From NCBI RefSeq assembly GCF_900005765.1, contig NC_041681.1, positions 124,001-188,000 of the forward strand: a DNA stretch of 64,000 nucleotides. Direction: 5' to 3'. The position numbers and the translations under genes were made by a program. Positions 56,708 through 64,000 of the stretch are shown in pieces (positions within the stretch are counted from its first letter, which is position 1; each line of letters starts with the position of its first letter). The stretch is from Plasmodium relictum (Eukaryota; Apicomplexa; Aconoidasida; Haemosporida; Plasmodiidae). The notes beneath the pieces were generated by a model. That model saw only the letters and a program-made list of their open reading frames with translations, did no database searches and was not told the origin of the DNA.

Positions 56708-59118
56708 TTTTTGTTTTTTTTAAAGAAATAAAACTTAATAGAGCATACAAAAACAAAATAAATTTAATAATTTATAATAAAATATACAATGAATTATCTA
56801 TAATAAAAAAATTTATGTATATATGCTAATTTAATTTGTAACTATTATTATTATTATTACTGTATATATATAATAATAGTAATAATAATAATAATAACAA
56901 TTAATTATTGATTTTCATTTTTATTAGGAGATTATAAGAAAAAAAAAAAAAAAAAAGTTTAATATTGAACACAAATGAAGGAAATAAATAATAATGTTTT
57001 AATATATTTATATAAAATAACAATATATATAAAAAGTTATAAATTGAAAAAAAATAAACCTCTACGTATCAAATAAAATGACTAACATAGAGAAAAAGAA
57101 ATTTTTTTTTTTCCTTTTTTTTTTTGTTTTTCTCCTTTAAGAATGATATCTTCAAAAAAAAATAAAAAATAAAAGCATATATGAAATGACAAAATTCTTC
57201 TTAAAACTTTAGCGAGAGAACATATAGTAATTTTTAATTACCTAAAATATTTTTTATTTTTAATATATAAGCATATATATTCAGTAAAGCTTTTTGGGAT
57301 TTTATATTTTTAAAATAATAAACTTTTTTTTTTTTTTTATATTTTTATTATTATATTTTTCTTTTATATATATATATGATTTAATGTTTTTATTTAATAT
57401 ATTTTTTTTAAATCATATTATTTAAATATTTATATTTTTTTCATTTATGATAGCACTTTATAAGTTAAATTTATAGCATCTCACATATTTATATAATATT
57501 AATTTTTTCAATATATATATGTATATCTTTTAATTTGTTCTGAGCACATTTTCTCATTAAATTTTTTTATAAAAAAAAAATATTATCTCTTATTTTTTTA
57601 TAATTTTTTTCATATTAAACAACTTGTGAAAGTATTTAAAGGTATTTTATTTTATAAAATTCTAAAAAAAAGAAAGTAAAAAAGCATAGTAATTTATTTT
57701 TATAAATGGGAAATACATTTTAACAAAAAAAAAAAAAAAACATTTTTTTTATTAAAAAGAATTATATTTTAACTAGATGAATTAAATATGAAAAATAAAA
57801 AGGTTACTGAAATTGAAAGTGAAATAACATATACATATCATTTTGAAATAGAATATTTTCATTTTACTTACAAAGAAAAATTTAGACAATATAAATAATA
57901 ATATGTGATATTTTCCTTTGAATTAAATTGTTGTACGCAAAGATTATAATAAAAACTGAACATTAACTAGCATACATTACCAATATTTATATAAGAATAA
58001 AAGCCTGAACAAATTAAATTAAGCATCTAAGGTGTTTTATATTCTAAAAAAAAAATTTTTAGAAACAAAAATTGCAGTGAATTAAAAGGAAAAGTAGATA
58101 TGTTAAAAATAAGTATAAACGTAATTTTTCTTCTCAACAAATGTAATCAAGAAAATTTCATATATATTTCTATACTATTTCTATTTAACGTTATAATGAC
58201 TTCTATATGAATGAAATATGTCTGTTTATGTTTACTTGAATGATTTAAATGAAATAGAGAAAGCATATTATTTAAAGGCATATGTGATTCACTTTTTTAT
58301 TTTTTTATTTTATTTTTTGGATTTTTTAAATAGCTTTTTCATAAGATGAATTTTCCATGAATTTATTGACTAAATTACTTTAAAAAATTTTAAGAAAACA
58401 TTAAAAAAAAAATAATAATAAATCATTATCAGATTTATATGAATATATCATAAGAAACTTAATTATAATTTTTGTGCAATGCTGTAACTTTCATTTTCAC
58501 ACACAAAAAAAAAAAAAAATATTAACATTTCATCTAAATTTCTTATGGATTTTTCAAATAGAAAATAATTATTAGTTATCTTAACTTTCATTAAAGAAAA
58601 AATTAAGTAATTTTTTATTTAATTATTCACATTAAATTTCTATTCGGAAATTTCTTTTCCTTATAATATTTTATAAGTAGTATATATATACATTAAATTG
58701 TTATTTATATGCATTGTTATAAAGAAAAAAGGAGTCTACTAATTGAAAAGAAAATTTCCAAAAAGGGAAATAAATTAATACTTTAACTTTTTAATAAAAT
58801 TAAATTTGTAACAAGTGAAAAATTATTATAAAAATTATTTATTATAATAATTTAAATTTTTATAAATGAGAAATTATATAAAAAAGTCTAATATATTTTC
58901 ACTTTTTTTGAAATAAAAAAAAAAGCTTCAATTTAAAATTACTTCTTTCTGTTTTGATACTTTTTTTAAGTTCTACATATTTAAAAGAACAAATATTTAT
59001 TAATTTTTTAAATTTACTTTATTTAGAAGGAAAGAATAAATTATTTTTTACTAAATAGTTTTAAAACAATCGGTGGAAAATATATAAATTAATATATAAA
59101 AAAGGTATTCTAATTTTA

Positions 59119-59126
59119 TGCATGCA
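59119..59126. promoter_or_regulatory. TGCATGCA palindrome, candidate ApiAP2 site
   Basis: This octamer is the published binding motif of the ApiAP2 factor called AP2-EXP in P. falciparum and AP2-Sp in P. berghei. It lies about 1.0 kb upstream of Pfs16. Two more copies occur inside Sec24 coding sequence, so a chance match is possible. Confidence 0.3.
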
Positions 59127-59438
59127 CATATAAATTTAGAACAACTAAAAAAATATATTAATCTTTGTGTAGTTATAATAAAAAAAAAGAATTCTTTTCA
59201 GTATTTCCTAGTAAATAATTGAGAAATAGATAATTTTTTAAAGAAATATATATATATATACAAATCTCTTGAATTTTTATCAAAAACAAGGTTTCTTTAT
59301 CAAACAAATAAAAGGGTCTTTATATTTATTTAAAGATACCGTATCTAAATCTTAAAAAAAAGAAAGATATATATATATATATAAATGCACCCGGTATTAT
59401 ATATAAAATTTTATAATTACATATATAATCATATGTAA

Positions 59439-59444
59439 GTGTAC
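59439..59444 (+). promoter_or_regulatory. GTGTAC, candidate AP2-G site upstream of Pfs16
   Basis: Matches the GnGTAC core bound by AP2-G, the switch for sexual commitment. It sits ~710 bp upstream of an early gametocyte gene. A short motif match only. Confidence 0.3.
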
Positions 59445-59521
59445 GTAAAAAATAAATATTTCTATATATATAGGAATATATAAGGAAATATATATAGAGA
59501 TAATGTATAGAAATAAATATA

Positions 59522-59524
<3 letters not shown>

Positions 59525-59573
<49 letters not shown>
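59525..59573. repeat. (TA)n microsatellite
   Basis: About 24 uninterrupted AT dinucleotides, directly followed by the 12-bp repeat array. Tracts like this are common between Plasmodium genes and vary in length. Confidence 0.95.
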
Positions 59574-59577
<4 letters not shown>

Positions 59578-59660
59578 TATATAAAATTATATATAAAATT
59601 ATATATAAAATTATATATAAAATTATATATAAAATTATATATAAAATTATATATAAAAAT
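59574..59660. repeat. 12-bp tandem repeat (ATAAAATTATAT)
   Basis: Six perfect copies at 59581-59652, flanked by degenerate copies. It lies ~0.5 kb upstream of Pfs16. The unit is itself close to palindromic (AATT core, ATAT ends). Confidence 0.95.
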
Positions 59661-59918
59661 ATATGTATAATTATAGAGACATATATATATATATATATAT
59701 ATAATTACACTTAGACATATATATATAAATATATTTTTTTTTTTTTTTAAAATAGGAAACGGGGAAAAAATATAGACACATATAGAAAAAAAGGACACAG
59801 CTAAAAAAAAAAATATTTAAAATGAAAAATCCTTTGCTACTGTACTTTTTTATAATGAGGTAGTATGAGTTTTTTTTTTTTTTTTCTAATGATGAATTAA
59901 ATTTAAATATAATTAATT

Positions 59919-59949
<31 letters not shown>

Positions 59950-60151
59950 CAAAAAATTTATAACACATCCTTTATAAGTTTTTATAAACTTTATAAAAAT
60001 TCTTTGCTAAAATTTTAATTAACCTAAAAATCTATTAAAATACTTAAAAATCCTTTAAAAGCATTTTAACGAAATTTTCTTATTTTATTATTTCTTTATT
60101 TTTAACGTATTCTCCCTTTTTTTTTAACAATTTTTTTTATATTACTTAAAA

Positions 60152-60580
60152 ATGAACTTCGGAAAATTTGTTTCATCATTATCACTAGTTTTAATTTTAT
60201 ATTCAATTGTTGAATTAGCCTTTGCAAATGCAGATGAAAAAGCCAAAAAATTCCCAGGTAAACATGTCTCAACATCAAGTGTAAATCATCCTCAAGGTAA
60301 TGCTTCCATGAAGGACTCTATAGATAGAATGTCATCTGACTCACAACATGCTTTAGAAGAAATAAAAGTAATATCAAACCTCTTAGATAAAAAAACATCA
60401 ATTAACAGAAACCTTATCATTGGTACAGCAGCAACTAACATTGCTTTGTTATTATTATTATCTGGTTTAATGGGATATAATACAAAAAGATTAAATGCTG
60501 ATGATGAAGGCAAAGAAAAATCAGGAAGAAAGAAAGATAACAAAGGTGATAGTCCAAAAGAAACAGAAGAAGATCACTAA
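60152..60580 (+). CDS. Pfs16: Pfs16 homologue, sexual-stage parasitophorous vacuole membrane protein
   Basis: A single exon of 142 residues (about 157 in P. falciparum). It has an N-terminal signal peptide (hydrophobic ~9-25) and a short low-complexity ectodomain. The hallmark block runs from EIKVISNLLDKKTSINRN into one membrane span (LIIGTAATNIALLLLLSGLMGYN). The tail is charged (KEKSGRKKDNKGDSPKETEEDH), unlike the Ala/Gly-rich tail I recall in P. falciparum. Pfs16 is among the earliest gametocyte markers and lies in the parasitophorous vacuole membrane; the layout resembles the ETRAMP family. Position between V-ATPase B and glyoxalase II matches the P. falciparum locus. Start is the first Met and supplies the signal peptide. 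Confidence 0.92.
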   Translation: MNFGKFVSSLSLVLILYSIVELAFANADEKAKKFPGKHVSTSSVNHPQGNASMKDSIDRMSSDSQHALEEIKVISNLLDKKTSINRNLIIGTAATNIALLLLLSGLMGYNTKRLNADDEGKEKSGRKKDNKGDSPKETEEDH

Positions 60581-60933
60581 TTTATTTATAAGGGCTGCAG
60601 TTTTTTATAAAATGATTAAGAAAAAAAATTTTTTAAGTTATTTTTAAGAATTTTATAGAAATTCTATCATATATATATATATATATATACATAAACTTTA
60701 TCAAAGTTTACTTATTTATTAAAACTTACATGAGACTGCAAAAAGTTTTACGCTCATTTTAGTGTATATAGAAGTTTTTTTTTCCCCTTTTTTTTTTTTT
60801 ATTAACTTTTAAAAAATTATATATATTAAATGCAACGAATTAACGAACTTCTTAATCGTTTGCATGGACATATATAATAGTACACATATTTTTTATTTTT
60901 CATTTTTTTTCATACTTATATAAAGATATGCAC

Positions 60934-60967
<34 letters not shown>

Positions 60968-62917
60968 CTGAAATAAATATGAGAATAATATTTTTTTTTC
61001 CCAATTTTTCTTCATTTTGATTGTAAATATATTATTTCAATTAAAAAAAGAAAAAAGCTTTAGTTCAGTAAAGTACATTAATTAGAATATATTGTATCAA
61101 TATAAAAGAAAATATATATATATATATGATAGAAAAGAAAAACAATAATTGCATAAAGTAGTTATAATAATTTTTATTACCTAATGTTTTTATTCAGTAT
61201 TTTCCTATCTTTGTGAGTTTAACAGTTAATAAATTTTTAAAATATATAATTATTTTACTTCAAAAATAAAATATGTAATTGTAGAATTTTGTATATCAAC
61301 TTATCTAAAATAGACTGTTGTTTATTTTAGTAGGACAATACAATTTTTTACAATTTCATATATATATTTATTTTAATCCTTAAAATTTTTTTTCCTAATA
61401 AAATAGAAAATAAAGAGGTTTATTTATAATTATAAAAATTCATATATATATATGAATTTATACCTTATTCTATTTAAAAACAACAGAAAAAGAAAAAAAA
61501 AAAATAGTTTTTACAACACTTCTAAAATATAAAATCTCATATTTAAATAAAAAAAAAACCTCTTCAAATAACAAAAAAAAATTTTATAAAGTATTTTCCC
61601 TAGCAATATATTTTTTTATTTAATTATAATATTTCAATTCAGATTTTATACAAGAATATATATTTTAAGTATATTCTATAAAAATTTTGCTTTTTAATAT
61701 TTTAATATTCTAATATATATGCTTAAAAAAAAGAAAAAAGTATATTTAATTTACGGTATCTTTAAATAGGATATATAATTAAATTAATATCTTCTTAAAG
61801 TATCTATATTTATATTTAATTAAAAATGTCTATGTTCAAAACTAAAAGAAAAATTAAGTGTCATATTTTTAATAATAAAGAGTATTGCATGAAACATTAA
61901 ATGTTCTTTAAATGATGAAGTTAAATATTTTAATATATTTTTTTAAATTACAATTTTTTCTTATTTTTTACTACATATAGTATTTTGTTTATTTATTTTT
62001 TTTGATACTTTCTTTTTATAATAATGTTTTTAATCTATTTTTTTTTTTCTCTCATATATTATTTTACGATTTCCATTTTTCTTCCTTATGTAATTTATTG
62101 CTTTTCCAATTCTTTGTAAAAATAATAGTTTCAGACAAAAAAAAAAGAGGAAAAATATTAAAAACTATATACTCAAAAAGATATTTATATGAGAACAAAT
62201 ATAAATTCATTTATATTCTATTATCTATTATAAAGGGAATTTAATATATATTTAAAAATATTAAATTTATTCTTTTAATTTGAAAAAAAGTTTCAATTGT
62301 GATTTAAAATTTATATAATATTTTCTTCGTATACTTATATATTTCTTTTTTCTTTTTATTATAATTATTTTTCCTTCTTTCTTTATCACATTGTATAGTT
62401 TATTTCATTTTTTCACTACAAATAACTTTGTGCAAAATTCCTTTTTTTTATTTTAATAATAATCCCCATAAGATAGAAAAAAATTAGGTTATGATATGAG
62501 TTGTATATTTACAAATTAATCTAATATTTTATTTCTTCATATATATTCTTAATTTAATTTTCTTTTTTCTAGTAATATGAAAATTCTTTTTAAACTTTTT
62601 TGTTTTTATTTTATATTATTTTTAACATAACCTTATATGAAAAATGCTTGTTTTTTTATTAAAAAAAATGCAATATTAAAGTATTACTGATTTTATTTTT
62701 TATTTTATTTTATTTTATTTTATATATATATATAAATGTTTCATAGAATAACAATTGTGATTCAAGTTATTCCATTTTTTTTCTTTTTTATATATAATTT
62801 ATCAAAGATAAATAAAACTTTACAATTTTGAATTTTCAAGTTTTTTCAGGATAAATTTATATTTATATAGAAATTTTTTTTCTATTATTTATTGGAAATA
62901 TATTTCTTTCCTTTCAT
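60581..62917. other. Intergenic region between Pfs16 and glyoxalase II
   Basis: 2.3 kb in tandem orientation. A/T runs only. The frame at 62002-62244 lacks a proper ATG at its 5' end and looks like noise, so no gene is called. Confidence 0.55.
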
Positions 62918-64000
62918 ATGAAAATGGAGGTATATTATTTTCATTGCATCTTAATATAAAAATATTATTATACTTTCATTTATCCATTTAATTAAATCCA
63001 TAGAAAATATATATAAAGAAAAAAAATTTATAAAGTAATTATTTATCTATAATTTTTTTTAACACACTTCAATATTTATATATGTTTAATATAGTAATAA
63101 TATTACAAAAGATTATAGTAGAACATGATAAATAAATATGTAAAATTATATATATATATATTAAATATTGTAAATTATGTAGTCTTTCAACGTTTTTTTT
63201 TCTTTTCTATGTTTTTTTTTATATTAGCCAAGTGCTGAAATACATATTGTTCCTGTTTTAAGTGATAACTTTTCTTATATTATAATTGATAAGTAATATA
63301 ATATGAACATATAAAAAAAAAAAATTGAATATGTAAAATTAATATAAAATATATAATGTCTACAAAAAAAATAAATACATTTTTTAAAATTAATTTTTAT
63401 TCATAGAAAAACAAGAAAAGCAGCTTGCGTAGATCCTGCAGAACCAGAAAAAGTAGAACTTTTCTTTATCAAACTTTCTTTAGATATTTTTTTATTATTA
63501 TCTATATCTATTTTTTTTTTTTTTTGTAAAATTAAGGTTTTAAGAAAAATAGAAAATTTGAATATTGAATTAGAATACGTTTTATGTACTCATCATCATT
63601 ATGATCATTCAGGTTAAAAATATATACACACATATATTTACACATATGTATATATATGTTTTAAAGTATTATTTTCTTTTTTTTCATTTTTTCATATTTT
63701 TTTATTTTTAAAAGGGGGAAATGTATATATAAGAGATTTAAAAAAAAATATAAAAGTTGTTGGCTCTGCATATGAACAAACTCCAGGTGTTAATGAAAAA
63801 ATGTATGATGATCAAGTTATACATTTAGGTAAATAAAAAAAAATTAAACCATGTTTTGATTTTCATATAATAAATTAAAATATATATATATATTTTTTAT
63901 ATATATATTAGGAGAATTGTGTATAAAGGCTATTCACGCACCATGTCATACGAAAGGGCATCTTTTATATTATGTTTATAAAATCGATAAGAATGAAAAA
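62918..64000 (+). CDS. GloII: Glyoxalase II (hydroxyacylglutathione hydrolase), N-terminal part, cut by the right edge
   Basis: Exons: 62918-62929 (four codons, MKME), 63228-63292, 63407-63452, 63537-63612, 63715-63828 and 63912-64000 onward, all GT-AG and in frame. The protein reads MKMEPSAEIHIVPVLSDNFSY, then the metallo-beta-lactamase signature THHHYDHSGG (THxHxDH, two-metal site), then HAPCHTKGH with the next metal His, equivalent to the HTPGHT block. Glyoxalase II hydrolyses S-D-lactoylglutathione to D-lactate and glutathione, completing methylglyoxal detoxification, which matters in a parasite with high glycolytic flux. No transit peptide is seen, so this is the cytosolic form (cGloII), matching the locus downstream of Pfs16 in P. 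falciparum. The 12-nt first exon is inferred from frame and a GTATAT donor; another first exon is possible. Confidence 0.9.

Larger units (their letters stand above)
56708..60151. other. Divergent intergenic region, V-ATPase B / Pfs16
   Basis: 3.4 kb of A/T runs with no coding region. On the Pfs16 side it holds a TGCATGCA palindrome (59119-59126), a GTGTAC hexamer (59439-59444), a long (TA)n tract and a 12-bp tandem repeat. Confidence 0.6.

Noticed and set aside
59397-59798. 133-residue Tyr/Ile-rich open frame on the minus strand
   Set aside because: It arises from the (TA)n and 12-bp repeats staying free of stops.
60647-60665. Hairpin (AGAATTT / AAATTCT) just after Pfs16
   Set aside because: An all-but-AT seven-pair stem is expected by chance in this composition.
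62002-62244. 80-residue open frame
   Set aside because: It does not begin at a clear ATG, and its Phe/Leu/Lys content is that of non-coding T and A runs.

Overview
The window is nuclear DNA of a malaria parasite (Plasmodium). It is extremely AT-rich, with long A and T runs. Introns are short, proteins carry asparagine homopolymers, and several genes belong to lineages found only in Plasmodium: a Pfs16 homologue, the 6-cysteine protein LISP2/sequestrin, an apical sushi protein and a CERLI-type rhoptry protein. The gene order matches what I recall of a stretch of P. falciparum chromosome 4: helicase, Sec24, CERLI2, LISP2, PRP8, two small genes, decarboxylase, LYR protein, ASP, an unknown gene, V-ATPase B, Pfs16 and glyoxalase II. 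The proteins differ from P. falciparum. Composition and asparagine-richness would suit an avian parasite of the P. gallinaceum/P. relictum type, but species assignment is inference.

Layout: (1) 1-8401, minus strand: a DEAD-box RNA helicase cut by the left edge, then a five-exon Sec24. (2) 12159-18916: a nine-exon C2/PH-like CERLI-type gene on plus, facing LISP2 on minus. (3) 22754-32416, plus: the spliceosomal core protein PRP8. (4) 33627-37259: a small cysteine-containing unknown protein (minus) and a nine-exon TMEM33/Pom33-like membrane protein (plus). (5) 38280-44366, minus: a 2028-residue bacterial-type Orn/Lys/Arg decarboxylase-like protein. (6) 47304-53981: an LYR-motif complex III assembly factor (plus), the four-exon apical sushi protein (minus) and a conserved unknown (plus). 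(7) 55050-64000: V-ATPase subunit B (minus), the Pfs16 homologue (plus) and glyoxalase II (plus), cut by the right edge.

The genes form no pathway. They mix housekeeping (splicing, COPII traffic, ribosome biogenesis, proton pumping, methylglyoxal detoxification, mitochondrial complex III assembly) with stage-specific invasion, liver-stage and gametocyte functions, as is normal for Plasmodium. From Sec24 to Pfs16 the strand alternates strictly over 12 genes. The five convergent gaps are uniformly about 0.9-1.2 kb, and divergent gaps reach 3.8 kb.

I did not find a clearly new biological system. The best leads are an intron in the CERLI gene with no GT donor anywhere near its 5' end, a homogeneous 21-bp minisatellite coding a PPN repeat in PRP8, the compact four-domain LISP2, the very large low-complexity additions to the decarboxylase, and a GC-bearing hairpin in the LISP2/PRP8 gap. 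Exon structures were worked out by hand from GT/AG signals, reading frame and family similarity.
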